Below the pieces are notes generated by a model. That model ran no database searches. It had not been told where the DNA came from and was given only the letters and a program-made list of their open reading frames with translations. Positions 31,601-44,508 of a stretch of 64,000 bases of DNA are shown piece after piece. Where the stretch lies: NCBI GenBank assembly GCA_949130485.1, contig OX422205.1, positions 1,297,280-1,361,279 of the forward strand. Reading direction: 5' to 3'. This DNA comes from Agelas oroides. Lineage: Eukaryota; Porifera; Demospongiae; Agelasida; Agelasidae. Position numbers and translations under genes: made by a program. Every line of letters begins with the position of its first letter. The first letter of the stretch is position 1.

Positions 31601-34600
31601 AAGCTACATAGCAGCTATGTGTAACTGTGTGCCTCAACCAGCAGCCTCTGGTGAGGGGTGAGGGGTGAGGGGTGAGGGTGGTGTAAATGGTGGAGGAAAC
31701 ATTGATAAGACTATTACTGATAAATTCCCTGCCTGGGTTACTTTCCTCCTCTGTTGGTGGGAGAAATAGGGAAATGGGGGAAGAGGGGGGAGGTGGGGGA
31801 GGGACTATGCTCACAAGTTTATTTCCAAGTTTATACGAGTGGTCATTATGTCAGGGTTCCATGCATGGCCATCCAAGAAGTAGCTGGTATGAAGTGATCA
31901 ACGTTCTCCTACCTAGCTCCTGCACAATGGTGCAAGTAGCTAGTTTCCAAGTAGAGAATGCCGTGTTAACACTATTTCCCTCCAGAAGGCCCTCATTCCC
32001 AGGCCTTTGCGAATTTCGTACTGCAAGCGATGAACGTGTGAAAGCCTGAGAATGTGGCTAGCTACCTGTAGTCTATCAAGCCAGCCCAATCTCTCACCCT
32101 CCAGAAAAGTGAGAGAGCAGAGGCGGAGACAGCTACCAAGAAGTGGGGGGGGCTCATGTTCTAAATGTTAAGCTGTGGGGGTGTGGAAACGAGATGATAT
32201 TGTATTTCTCTGTACAACTAGTAGAAAAATTGGGGGGGCTCAGCCCCCCAAATCTGAAAAGTGGGAGGGCCTAAGCCCCCCCTGCCCCTCCCTATATCTC
32301 CACCCCTGGAGAGGGTCTAGCAGATGTTATTAGTATTCATAGTTCACAGCTAGTTTAATCTGCAGCCCTAAAACTGCACCAGTGTTAGTCTTACATACTG
32401 AAGCCAAGGTGTTGCTACTGTCTCAAAATGGATCTGATTGGTCAGCATCTCATAACATCTGCTAGACCCTCTCACTTTTCTGGAGGGTGAGAGATGGTCT
32501 GGCTTGATAGACTAGACTACCTCTTGCTCAAGTGGCCATTGCTCCTAGTGTTGCACAATTGTAGTATCTAGGAGCTACTATTGTGCTATATTATGTAAGA
32601 TAAAGTTACCTGCATATCTTGCATTTTTAGTGTTAATGGCTAATTTTACAATCAATTACTTGGGGGGGGGGGGTATCAGCTGTTTTCAAATGTCAGGGGA
32701 TATAGGTATATTATATAATTATCACCATAGTACGAAGCTATACCGGAAAATATCACGAGTTTGTTGCCGTCTGTATTGTTACGAGTGCGCAGCATGAGTA
32801 ACAATGCCAACGGCAACAAACGAGTGATGTCGGTATAGCTTGGTACTATGGTGATAATGATTTTATCATACGAACCTTCGATTTCATTGCACGTTCAGAC
32901 GCAGCGCACGTGACTTGTAGTACCTGATACAGATTCTCGCGTGACTTGTAGTACCTGATACGGATTCTCACGTGACTTGTAGTACTGATACGGATTGTCA
33001 CGTGACTTGTAGTAAAAAATACGGCTTTTTATAAACTGCGTGCAGCTTCAAGGCTTCCCCATTGACTCCCATACATTAGCGTGAGTTAGACGTATGATAA
33101 TGTTATGTAATCCAAAGTTCGAGGATCCTTATCAGATTGTTGATAACCAGAGGTTTCTAGATTCTTGAACTTGCTCTGTAGACCTGAAAAGGCTGGCAAG
33201 GTTCAACATCTGTTCATTGGCCAAATATTGTAATGATATGCCCTACCAATATATCAAACATCCCGAGTCCGAGGGCGTAGCCCAAGGACAAGATTTGTTT
33301 AATAACAGCCATAAATCCCTGGCCACCTGTGCTATAACTATTATATATCCCACCTAATTGGTCCTTTGTTGTTATTGTCATAAATACATCTGTACATGTG
33401 CAAGTGTTTACAGTAACTTTATTAGTGTACTGTAAACTAAAAATACATGGAGAGGGAATTATGTTAGTTATAGTTATAGCACAGGTGCCAGGGATTTATG
33501 GCTGTAAACAGAAGGAGTCCGAGGGCGTAGCCCGAGGATGAGGTTTGTTTACTACAGCCATAAATCCCTGGACACCTAGTACCTGTGCTATAATTATTAT
33601 ATATCCCACCTGATTGGTCCTTTGTTGTCATTACTGTAAACACATCTGTACATGTGCAAGTATTTACAGTAATTATTTACTGTCACAGTAAAATGATGTA
33701 AAATCTGTACTATAGTCTGACAATGTAGTAGACTGTAAACTAAAAATACATGCAGAGGGAATTATGACAGTAAAACCCCACCTGTAGTATAGGCAAAACT
33801 ATACTAGGTGGGATATATGATCTGTAACTTCCCTCAGGGAGGGAAAATATCACAGTTAAACCCCACCTGTTGTATAGGCAAAACTATACTAGGTGGGATA
33901 TATGTATAAAAATTCACTAATTGTGCAGCAGGGTTCCACTAATAGCTACTTGTGCAGCAGTTCATTATGCACTCATTTCTCTCTTGTTGAGTTAGCATAT
34001 GGAACAGCCCAAGAGTGCATGATGACATCATTGTTTCTGTAGTAACAGGAGGGTATTACTGACAGGAAGTTGTAGATTCTGTTGCACATAATTATATACC
34101 ACAGAAGTTGTAAAATAATGTTTCCTGTAAGCTACCTTGTTTACAGTGTAAACTACCTTGTATGTTTATTAATAACAACAAGGACCAATCAGGTTGAAGA
34201 TTATTACATGTTAGTCCGGGATTTTATGGTTTACAACAACCATCCTTGTCCTCTGGCTGTGCCCTCAGAGTCTGGTGGTTATTGACCTAATCTTGTCCCA
34301 GTCGGGTGGTTATTGACCTAATCTTGTCCCAGCTCTACCCTAATACCACCTACTGTTCTCTTGTGTGTGTGTTGTGCAGCATTGGCAAGGGCTTCCAGGG
34401 AGTGATGAAGCGACATGGCATGAAAGGGCAGCCGGCCTCCCACGGAGTCACCAAGACCCACCGTAAAATGGGAGCAACTGGAGGAGGGCAGGTGGGTAAC
34501 ATGTCAGTCACATGACTTGAGTCAGCAGTTCACACATAGATTGTGTTTTAAAATGCTTATGTCACCGGCAATAGTATTCAGCGTACATCTAATACATGGA

Positions 34601-35719
34601 AATTTTTTAAGCATGAGGTTTTCAGTCTTCACTCAAACTGATAGAAGCTTCTTGTATCTCTCACTTGTCACTATGGAAGTGTACAGATCAATTTTTTTGC
34701 CTGCATTTAGCACACAGCTACACTGCACGTAGACCCGCCTGTTGCCCTCCTCAAGCTAATGTTTAGTACACACTTTATTAAAAGGAAACAGCTATACCAG
34801 GTTCATTACTTTGAGAAGGAAAATAAGTCAATTTTAGACTAAATCTGTCAGTTTAAAAAAAAACACTAGCCTCATTCTGATGTCTACCTGGTCACCCTCA
34901 AAAGTTAGTTCTCCGCAGTAGTATATTATTTTAGGCTTTCCCACTAAATGCAGTGTGTAACTGTGGTGCCCGTTCACATTTCAGATTAGATCTAGCCGTG
35001 TAATAGAAAGATAACGAGGGCTACTTACCCCCAGTGTCTGTTGTCTGCAGTAGTAAACCAGAAGTAGTGTTTGATCAGCCCGCTTCCGTTATCTCTGTTT
35101 TTTTTAAGACCGCCAGTGACTTCCACGAGCGTTGTCATATATATAACTTAGCCAGTTCTGTTTTGATAAGAACTAATTTATTGCACTGAACAGTTTCACA
35201 CAAATGCAGTAGCCACACAGCCTAATTGAATTCAAGAATTGAATATTAGATGCAATAGTAGCCTGGGCCATGGAATTTATGGTCAATAACCACCCAACTC
35301 CAAGGGTGGTTATTGTAAACCATAAATCCCAGGCTACCTGCATGGTGTGTTACACGATTGGTCCTTGTTGTTATTAGTGTACAAAAAAGTAATTTACACA
35401 GTAAGCCAGGTAGTTGACAGTTTTATATACAACTTACCTTGTTACAGTCATGTCCGGCTGTCATACTTATGATGTAGTAATCAATCATCTTGTGACATTG
35501 CTACAGGAACCCGGTCGTATCTGGCCAGGCAAGAAGATGCCAGGGAGGATGGGAGGCAAACGTGTCACCGTGCCAAGCCTCAAGGTATTGCTGTGAGAAA
35601 TTGGAAGGGCAACTGCTTGTTTGCATAGCTTCAACCCCAGACCCCAGAACAAACCTTCCATTAGGAACCCCTAAATTTTAGTGTGTTGTAGGTACATGGG
35701 TTCACACACCACACACACA

Positions 35720-35785
<66 letters not shown>

Positions 35786-36029
35786 TTATCGTGTCAACCA
35801 TAGATTCGATGTCCTCTATGTCCGAGGTCCTGTTCCTGGACATAAAACAACCTACGTTCGTGTAACAGATGCAAAGCGTAAACCTCACTCAACTCCTCCC
35901 CCCTTTCCCACGTTTTTTCCAGATCCTAATTTGACACTACCAGAGGAAAATTACTCAGGCGATATCCACATTCCACATGATCCTACTATAGAATTTCCTG
36001 ACAAAAGTCAGGAGAAGAAGAAAAGATAG
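25665..36029 (+). CDS. MRPL3: Mitochondrial ribosomal protein uL3m (MRPL3)
   Basis: Six exons: 25665-26000, 27704-27799, 28121-28281, 34380-34491, 35507-35584, 35784-36029. Phases agree and give 342 residues (human 348). Hallmarks are [84 protein letters not shown] and [13 protein letters not shown], all characteristic of ribosomal protein L3 of bacterial/mitochondrial type. The first about 50 residues are rich in K, R, S and A with few acids, fitting a matrix-targeting presequence. A second ATG follows immediately (25668). Intron 3 is 6 kb and contains a minisatellite of repeated acceptor-like units. Exon 3 is preceded by a 280-bp C/T tract and exon 6 by (CA)n. Divergent from URI1. Confidence 0.95.
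26355..26810. mobile_element. Long-arm inverted-repeat element, copy 1
   Basis: Arms of roughly 200 bp: left GAGGAGGTTGGAAGCTAGTA and right the inverted equivalent ending AAACCTCCT. Inner arm landmarks (AATCGATTTACACAAACAGC, GGTGAGCTCTA) are also mirrored. It lies in MRPL3 intron 1. A shorter relative is at 28738-28885. Confidence 0.8.
27835..28110. repeat. C/T-rich low-complexity tract upstream of MRPL3 exon 3
   Basis: Almost pure pyrimidine (CCCTTCCTCCC-type units) up to the acceptor at 28120. Long frames reading Pro/Ser/Leu or Gly/Glu/Arg across it are artefacts. Confidence 0.9.
28328..28685. mobile_element. Inverted-repeat element (TACCGTATAG ends)
   Basis: Left end TACCGTATAGCAAGAAATTT and inverted right end TACCGTATAGTGGGAAATTT; CCAAATTTTT follows on both arms. 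It lies in MRPL3 intron 3. AT-rich stem, no coding frame. Confidence 0.75.
28738..28885. mobile_element. Long-arm inverted-repeat family, short copy
   Basis: Ends CAGAGGAGGTTGGAAGCTAG and the exact inverted equivalent near 28865-28885, with ATTAGTAACACGTG mirrored inside. Same family as 26355-26810 with the middle deleted. Confidence 0.8.
30820..31612 (+). repeat. Minisatellite, about 62 bp unit, about 13 copies, containing acceptor-like sites
   Basis: Each unit reads CTCCTTTCTCTCCCCCCTCAG, then GACCGGTAGCCAGTCTAAGC, then TACGTAGCAGCCTGCTTCCT. The pyrimidine tract plus CAG makes every unit a strong 3' splice-site look-alike on the sense strand of MRPL3 intron 3. A related single copy is at about 29550-29610. 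Confidence 0.9.
32721..32855. mobile_element. Hairpin element (ATCACCATAGTAC ends)
   Basis: Arms ATCACCATAGTACGAAGCTA and the inverted equivalent, continuing through GTTTGTTGCCGT on both sides. It lies in MRPL3 intron 3. Confidence 0.8.
33255..33905. repeat. Dispersed repeat, two direct copies plus an inverted end
   Basis: GAGTCCGAGGGCGTAGCCC, AGCCATAAATCCCTGG and CATCTGTACATGTGCAAGT occur twice in direct order (about 33265 and 33515). An inverted AGGGATTTATGGCTG lies between them at about 33490. Smaller relatives occur near 34195-34320 and 35255-35400. Probably an inverted-repeat transposon family inserted within itself. Confidence 0.6.
35703..35783. repeat. (CA)n microsatellite forming the MRPL3 exon 6 acceptor
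   Basis: About 40 CA units end in CAG at 35783, the acceptor of exon 6. No ordinary pyrimidine tract remains. Confidence 0.9.
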
Positions 36030-37612
36030 CAGAAGGTGAATTGAACATACACATGCTTGTCATAGTTATAGGCCAGTTTTCACTCTTTCTGTACATTGGT
36101 GTGTTTGTTATATTATTTGCATATACACAACAATAAGCACACAACTAAACAGCGTTCCTCAAACCCAGTCTCATCACTAAGCATGGTTTGTGTGCCATGA
36201 AAAGAACATTAAATGAAGAAAAGGTTATCTGTTACCAACTTGAGCTCGGAAAATAACTTGCCGGCGTTTCGACGAAATGCTTCAGTCATCAGGGCGAAAG
36301 TGACTGGAGCATTCAGTTATGGCTACTGCAACCCTCTCTTCATTTATGCAGAAGCCAACTGAGAAGCCACTGAAAATTAAATTAGCAATTTGCTGCTTGT
36401 TCAGTCTCGCCCCATGATGATTAAGTGTCTCCTAGTATTTTAACAATTCCATAACAAGAACAAGATATTATTTTTAAGGCATGCTTAGTGCCAACAAGAT
36501 TAGGCCAGCTTACATCACTTCAATGGTTTACAGAATCCCTCCAAACGTCAGTTTAACAACAAAGTATTAGTTTGAGTTACCAGCTGAGAACTCCTGGACT
36601 CTCCCGACTAATGTTTAGAAATTGATTGCATGTCTCTTACGGAATGTTGATATTTGTGGATACCTCACCCAAACAATGAGTTTTGTCAACAACACAGATA
36701 CTTAAATGGCGGAAGACGTTGTAATCAAGTTACGGCTGCAGTAGCCACAACTGATCACATAAAGACAACTGTGATTATTTTAATTTATGCTATGTTGAGC
36801 CGACAGTAATTTTGTTCTCATTCCAGTCTGAGACTGAGACTGTTTAGCCTCATAACCCTAAATGGCCTGGGTATGAGGTTGTTCTCCAAGAGGGGGCAGA
36901 CAAGTACCTTTGCTACGTCAATGTCTGGAGTATGGATAAAAGCTTCTCTTTAGCCTGTTCTGCTGGACCAAGCCTTGAACCTTGCTTTGAAAAATGGGAC
37001 CTCTTTCGGTAGAAGCCATGCATGGAGGTTGTCTTCTGAGATGTGGAAATCAGTTTGCAATGGCCTCAATTTGTGTCCTGCCTACTCTGCGCAATCTTTC
37101 AAACTCAAGTTGTCATCTTAGTTCACAGCACTTTACAGAACGACTCAACAAGCACAAATGGACTAAAGCCATCACATGGCAAAGTGCCAACTAACAATAC
37201 TGTAGCCTGAAAAATTGGAGTGGAAATAAAAACCCAGCTGCTTCTAGAAATCAAATTTTAGAAAGCTACCGGCTCGAAATCGAAATTCAGCTACCACAAC
37301 AGGCAGCTATGTCCATATGCGCACAGCTATCCTCAAAATGGAGAGGAGTGGGTGTTGTAAGTAAGGGTATACTTCTGGTGACGATCCTGACACTTGATCA
37401 ATAGGTACGCACTCTTGAGTTACAATGAAAGCAGCTGTCTTTGTTAATCACTTTAGCGTGGGCAATTTGATGTTACAAATAGTCTGTTTCAACTCCCTTT
37501 AATTGAATCAACTGCAGGACTTGTCCCACAAACCTTGTCAGCCACAAGCCTGTCTGTGTCACTTATGGAAGTCAATGAAATGCTTATTGTGTACTGCTTC
37601 AGTAACACATGG

Positions 37613-37650
37613 GTTAGGGTTGGGTTAGGGTTAATTTAGGGTGTTGTTAG
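37613..37650 (+). repeat. Interstitial telomere-like repeat
   Basis: GGGTTAGGGTTGGGTTAGGG followed by TTAATTTAGGG; degenerate TTAGGG units typical of animal telomeres. A weaker patch is near 63187-63217. Confidence 0.6.
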
Positions 37651-37684
37651 GGCAACAGCGCATATGTACTTATAGTTGTGTACC

Positions 37685-38101
37685 ATAAAAGCTTTAATTA
37701 AGGCGCTGTTAAAAAATAGTTACGATCCGCAAAGGCGCCTTGTTTGGAACGAAAAAAATTACTTCTGACCCATGGGGGCGCCTTGTTTAGAGAGGTGCCT
37801 TTGAATTAGAGCTCAACTGACACCTTTCCAATGAACTCATGAAGCTTGAAAGAGCTACACTGACAATGATCAAACTGGACAAGCGCGTTTGGAGTCCAGA
37901 GATCAATCAAAGGCTCAACAACAGTCAAAGAACTAGTAGTCTCGAAAGTCACACGAGTCGGGTGCGATATATCTCTAAATAGAAAGCGCCCTTCAAAAAA
38001 TATTTATGACGCCAAAGGGCGCTCGCGTTAGAGCGGGAAAAATTCGTTTCCTGTCTTAAGGGCGCTTTCATTAGAGAGGCCCTTTAATTAAAGCTTTTAC
38101 A
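37685..38101. mobile_element. Inverted-repeat element (TAAAAGCTTTAATTAA ends)
   Basis: Left ATAAAAGCTTTAATTAAGGC and the inverted right end TTAATTAAAGCTTTTAC. Inner GGCGCCTTGTTT and AGAGAGG motifs recur. No transposase frame. Confidence 0.7.
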
Positions 38102-40059
38102 GTATATTATATTGACCAATAGCGCTAATTAGAGCATTGACAAATACTTTGGAAATCTCCTTCGTGTTCAAGAGAGCTGAAAATCAACCAATTACATGTA
38201 GCCATGTCGGTTTCTAGCTAACTCAGTAATAAACAGTTTACACATACCTATGCCCAATTTTTGGTGTACAAGTGTAATATGTTGATGCAAAGGCCTGATT
38301 ATGCAAACTTAATAGCAGCCTGCCTACCATAGTTTGAATCGTAAGAGTCACAATAAATTTTGTTGCCACAAGATTACAGAACAGAAAACTGTAAATAAGT
38401 AACACACCCAATTGACTGATTAGTTCAACTCACCTCATCAGATGGAAGCAATCTCGCAGGATTTATAACGGCCATGAGTTGGAGGCTACTTCGTGTAAAT
38501 CAATGTTTATGCCACAATAGAAAAGTTACTATATCCTTGCTTCCATTCTCTATATTGAGGATTGTGTGCATGTGGTTGTTATACACTTTGCCTTGTGGTA
38601 TCTGGAGTTCTTTTGTGCTTGTTGAGTCGTTCTGTAAAGTGCTGCAACTACAACTATTGGAGTTAGGGAGCTGGGAGGAGGTAGGACAAGCTTGGAAAAA
38701 TGATTGAGGTCACTGCACATTGTAGCCTTGTCCCCAGGCCTTGTCCCCAGGCCTTGTCCCCAGGGTCGTTCAAAAAATCGGATTTTTAAAACAGGCCAGG
38801 AAACGAGGCTATGCAAATCGGTTTTTGTTTCCTAACAGTCAACTTCCATGGCTTCTACTGAAGTTATGTATGTATGGCTATAAAAATTTTGCATGTAAAG
38901 TTAGTGGCACTCAGCGGTTCAACTTTACGTAGGAGTTATGTTTAATCTGGGCGAGGTGTATTAAATAATTGTGATTGCCAAGTAATGTAATTTAAACACC
39001 AGCAGTCAATAAACTGTTTATCAACAATAACTACACATTGGCTTCACCTCATGGGTGTGTGCACTGTCAGCACCACACAAGCATTTTCTCATCACCGTTA
39101 TGATTACATTCTACAAAGCAGTTCGCATAAATATCATAATTGAGTTAATTCAGTTGATAGATTATTTCTCAGGCAGGGTTTTGCTAATCTTGCATGGAGA
39201 GTATCGGTATAGTGACTATATGCAGTGTACAGCCAAGTTGTGTGACTTACTGCAACGTTAGCTGCCTTGTTAAATGTCTGTCCATTCAGCTCCCCATATG
39301 TTTATCTCCAACTTTTCTTGTGGGGTTACCATGGAAACCATGGTAACCTAGATCAAAGGCACTGACTGTTACTATACTGACACGAGCAACAGAAGAGTCG
39401 ATTTGGGGGAAGGGGGCTGTCACTTTTGGGGTTACATGAATAGTCTAGCAATATGAAGTTCGTGTCCTATATTTGGAAGGTGTGACAAAATGTCATAGCA
39501 ACCATTCCCAAGTGACTATATACCTGTTAGGTAAGAATGCAGCTGCATTACACCCCAAATTACCACCGGTGCTATATTAACCCCATTTGACCAAACATCA
39601 CCAGGAATTTGCAGCATCCAATGCATCCATGTTGCAGCTAGACTCAACAAATTATCGCCTGTAATTGCATCACCTTACTGCGACATGGAAGATGCGATGC
39701 ACCCACACAATTGGGTTTCGTCTAGTAATGAAGGAAGCATGCCTAGATAATCATGGTTTGCCTATACCAAGCAGCTGTGTAAACTAACCTTGTTCCCAGG
39801 CTCCTCCCCCTGCTTTTTGATTGCTGAAAGGCTGGTGAGTAAACTGGGAACAAGACTAGTGATTTTACAATACTGGCCATTCTGTCTGTGTTGTGTAACT
39901 TTCCAGCCCCTGATCTGGTGGATCCGGAATGGAAGTCTTGTTGCTATGGCAAGAAGCAGCTAGCCACATAGCTATGTGACTAAAAGGCAGTTATTGATCT
40001 GCCTCATCAAATTTCGCATGTGCAGCACTTCTTGATCCAGGAGCTTTAGTTACCTTTAA

Positions 40060-40342
40060 TGCACCTATCATTGTTATACCCCACTATGTGGCTTATAGTG
40101 GGGCAAGGTGGGTATTTGAAACGTCAATTGCCCGCAGACCCTATAAGCAAATTCCCTCAAAGAAGGTGGGAATCACTGGGGATTGGACATAGTATGTAGT
40201 GTACAGAGAACATGACTGTATTTGAGGCATCCTCAGAGGTAATCAAATTCCCAACTAGGAACACCCCCTTCAGTCAAAAACCCCATCATCTGCCCAGTAG
40301 GGGGGGGGGAGTGGGGAGTGGGGCATAACATTGATAGGTGCA
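40060..40342. mobile_element. Inverted-repeat element (TGCACCTATCA ends)
   Basis: Left TGCACCTATCATTGTTATAC and inverted right TGCACCTATCAATGTTATGC, both followed by CCCACT. A related solo end is seen near 43250. Confidence 0.75.
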
Positions 40343-41141
40343 TAAATTTCAGCAGTGTCATTCATACTTCAAGAGTTTGCAGCAATGCTCCTAAACCTGC
40401 TGATAACCTTACTTTTATGCATACAATCAAAGACAGAAAAGAAATTTGTTAGACCAGACTGCTTTGTGAAATTCTTTATCTATGTCTGTTGCAAGATCTG
40501 CTCAAACCAAAACGATGCACATGATGTAGGGTTGCCTGTAACTGAATCACAACAATTAAGGATTGAGGCTTTCAGAAGCAGTACATGTATATAGACCACA
40601 CATAACCACACTGCCTTGTCTCATGCACTGGCCTAACCACTTCTGCATGATTGTACATGTATGCACAGATCATGTAGTTTGAGAGGTCCTATAAGGGTGA
40701 AAATCATGTTGCTATGGCAATGGGTACCATTTATAGAGTACAGACAAGTTTCCCACTGGGTTAGTGTGCCAAACGGTGATTTCAGCTGTATTTCCGGGTA
40801 GGATGATCTGTTGTTACAAATTACATGATCTGTACTTACAACCTAGCTATTGCATGCACTCACAATGCTCTACAGTAAAATTACTGCTTGCCATGCATGT
40901 TCTTGTGCTCAGCCTGGGCATGCCAATAAACATTTATCCTTGAAGGAGTTCCTGTTTAGACCCAAGTTGGCCGGACTGTGAAGCACCAGAACTGAGTGGG
41001 TAATCCTCCCATTGTTCTCGTGCAGTAATACCCAGTTATAAGATGTACACCACCTTCTCATTCTCGGGATTTTTTCTACCTAGCTCAAACCTGTTGTGAT
41101 CACAAAATATCATATGATGCTACCAGAGTGGCAGAGACTTT

Positions 41142-41635
41142 ACAGGAGCAAGCTATTTTGGAGAACTCTCCAGAAGTGAACCGTTGTGGAGACCTCTCCA
41201 GTTTGAACTATTGTGGCAATCTCTTTGGGAGTGACCCATGTAGAGACACCTCTCCGGAATGAACTACTGTGGCGACCTTTCCAGGAGTGAGCCATCATGG
41301 CGACCTTTCCAGGAGTGAGCCATCATGGCGACCTTCCAGGAGTGAGCCATCATGGCGACCTTCCAGGAGTGAGCCATCATGGCGAGCTTTCCAGGAGTGA
41401 GACATCATGGCGACCTTTCCAGGAGTGAGCCATCATGGCGACCTTTCCAGGAGTGAGCCATCATGGCGACCTTTCCAGGAGTGAGCCATCACGGCGACCT
41501 TTCCAGGAGTGAGCCATCACGGCGACCTTTCCAGGAGTGAGCCATCATGGCGACCTTTCCAGGAGTGAGCCATCGTGGCGAGCTCTTTAGGAGCAAGCCA
41601 TCGTGGCAACCTCCCCCAAGAGCAAACCATTGTTT
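41142..41635. repeat. 28-bp minisatellite, about 17 copies
   Basis: Unit AGTGAGCCATCATGGCGACC plus TTTCCAGG. Outer units are diverged and inner units nearly identical, the usual pattern of unequal exchange. Confidence 0.9.
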
Positions 41636-44508
41636 CAAGGAATCTCACGTTAATTGTATTATTGTGCTATTGTTTTGTACACTTATTATGGGCATCTGAG
41701 CATGAATCTTATTGTGTGTTTTTTTGCAGGATTTCAATGAGACAGGGTTGTGGTTTGTTCGGCATTCACTTGTCTTGAGTAAGTGGCTCTAAACATCTGC
41801 GTAAATAATGAAATCGCACAAATGTTCGTGTTTCAGCACCAAACCCTGAAGCCCTGGAAACAAAGTTCGGCATGTAGTATACTACAAAGGAGGGCCGGAT
41901 TATTGGTGGGAATTACTATACCAATTTGGAGTTCAAAGATGTTTTAAGAGGATGTTTACAAATGTCGCCAATGTGGCTGAGAGTACAGGGGCTTGGTACT
42001 CAGACAGTCTTAGTGTTTCAAATTACACGGGAAGGTCTAGTATTACATGGTTTGAGGATTGTGTACTTAAAACATAATTATATGACAGGATGTATAAATT
42101 TGTGAGAGTTCATGCAACTGCTGTGAATTGTCAACTGCATGCTCATGTAGTACAATAATACAACTTTGAGACTACATCCCATAAATGGGAATATAAGGTT
42201 TCTTTCACAGACCCTGTCCCAGGCAGGACCATTCTATATATAATTATGTATTGGGGGTGCATGAACTATTGTGGACTGAACTTATAAAATAAATTAGACA
42301 CATAGCTACTAATAGCTAATATACAAGTGGTATACAGTCACATGCAGTGTGAAACATACAGGGTCTATTGTAATGGTATTTGACACCGCTCCTGTCTGTG
42401 TCACTAACATCTTCTGTCCCTTTCGAGGAGTTCAGATAAGGAGGATATAAATCTTGCTATGGCAGTGGGTACTGCACTATTATAGAGTGTAGAAAGAGAT
42501 AGCAGCTAAACCTGAGTATGCCAAACGGGTGATTTTGGCTAATTATTGACTACTACAGCCTGGATATTACTCTTTTAGGTAATGGTGTGTACTCCATTAC
42601 ATAGCAATATTGTGAGTACTTAATACTTAGCCATAGCAAACAGAAATTCTGTTATCTCACTCATAAAATAGGAAAACGGAATTTAGAGAACTTGGTTATA
42701 TTCCAGGATCATGCCAATGTTTTCAGTGAGCAATGTGGCGGTGTGTTTCATCACACAGGATGAGCAGAAGCGATGAGGAAATCAGCTGTTAAATTGCGAT
42801 TGCAAATAAAGGCATGAAACTAAGTATACACCCATCTCTGTCTTGTTGCCTGAGATAATAGCTAAAGTTTGCCTGATCAACCCTCAACAAAGAGAGATTC
42901 TTTTGTCAGGCTGATGATGCATGGCGTTTCCATGGTCACTGTAGAAATATGGTGCTTCCTTTTTAGTACTAATGCGAACAGTATGCATGTAGTTACAAGT
43001 CTTCTTGTAGAACATAGTACGGGGTAGCTAGTCCAAACTGCCGCAGATATCTTGGGACAAAATTTTAATACCTCCTATACTATATATGCTCTACTGAATA
43101 TAATAGTAGTCTAGACAAAGTGAGCCAGTCATTGTTATGGTTCATTACTTGCAGATATGTTACCAACAGAGAGATTTTAACAAAATGTCTACATGCATTC
43201 ACCTTCTAATGGTTTCCAGGTTAAGTCAGACCAAATTAATTATGCTGTTGCACCTATCCTAGTTATAAAACCCACAAAAAAGGATTGAATCCACATAACT
43301 ATTCTCCAGTTTTGCATGTCATCATGGTCTTTGCACTTGGCTTTCTTTGTTAGCTAACTAACAAAAAAATATACATTATATTATATTTTAGTATGGCCAC
43401 ACTTAGCCTTTTCATTTACTCACCTTAGCTTATTTTTGTTGAGCAACTAATTTGGTCTGATGTCATTGTACATGTATTGTTGCCATGGATGCTAGTTCTG
43501 TCTGCTTGGATTACTGCCAAGTGCAGCATGTAAGTAATCCTTGTTGCCAGGCTTTCACCACCCCCATGTAGGCGTAGGAACCGGGGGGCACCGATGTGCC
43601 CCCCCAAGTTTTCAATCTGTGCCACGCCCACTCTATATGTCCTGTACTACAAATTAATTTTATTAAAAACTGTGTCCCCCCAATCAAAAAGTCTTTCCTA
43701 CCGTGACCAGGCTCTGCCCCAGTATTTGCATCCAGCAGCTAGATATATGCATGAAGGGAGAAGTGATCAAGACTGGGGCAAGGCTTGGGAACAGATAATA
43801 TAGGAATGGTCATTTTCACATCCAAGCACATGTTGTAAAGCTAATAGTAGGAAGTCACTTATCCAAACTTCATTTTATATTCGAATGTACGTTCATACCC
43901 CAAATAATGATATTCATAGGTATTTTGCTGTGCATTAAATGGAAGTAATCTGCCTCGGTACATTTCCCTTATCCAAACTCCCTCCAGTCCAAATGTATTC
44001 AGATAAGTGACTTTCTACTGTATAATTATTATATATACCATAGTCACTAGCCTTGTACCAAGGCTGCATGGTTAAGAGACTACCCAAGTCACTTGGTAAC
44101 TGCTGACACTGCTACTTCAAAATTAAAATATGGCACTGGTGATTATTTTGCACATGTGTCTAATATGCCTATACTAACTAGGTGGAGTGACATTTGATCT
44201 GCATCTAGACAGTAGTTAGTAAAACAAATGGTTCTAACGAGCGTGCTGTAGATGTGCCATGTTTAACATGACCGCAAGCCCTACAAGTGCAGCATACTTC
44301 CTGCATTCAAGGTATGCCTTCATTGTGTTTGGTTGTATTGGGAATAGCCCTATAGAATGTTGATTAGATAAAGCAATTAAGACAGTATATAGATACAGCA
44401 CTCTTACTTTGTAGCATGGGAGTGTACACTGCAGCATTGGTGGAACTTCAGTTGTTTGTCAGAGTGTTTGCCAGACTATTACTTACTGTCTAGCTACTTT
44501 TGTGAAAG

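Larger units (their letters stand above)
36030..44508. other. Gene-poor spacer, about 8.5 kb
   Basis: I find no gene I can name here. It holds inverted-repeat elements (37685-38101, 40060-40342), a 28-bp minisatellite (41142-41635), a telomere-like stretch (37613-37650) and a diverged duplication (40700-40800 versus 42420-42540). Two isolated exon-like signals exist: a minus-strand ATG exon near 38433-38474 with a GTGAGT donor, reading MAVINPARLLPSDE, and a plus-strand exon pair near 41731-41873. Neither could be extended, so an unrecognised small gene is possible. Confidence 0.5.

Noticed and set aside
41083-41193. Possible plus-strand exon reading ITKYHMMLPEWQRLYRSK
   Set aside because: Its second half is the first diverged unit of the 28-bp minisatellite; there is no convincing donor or partner exon.
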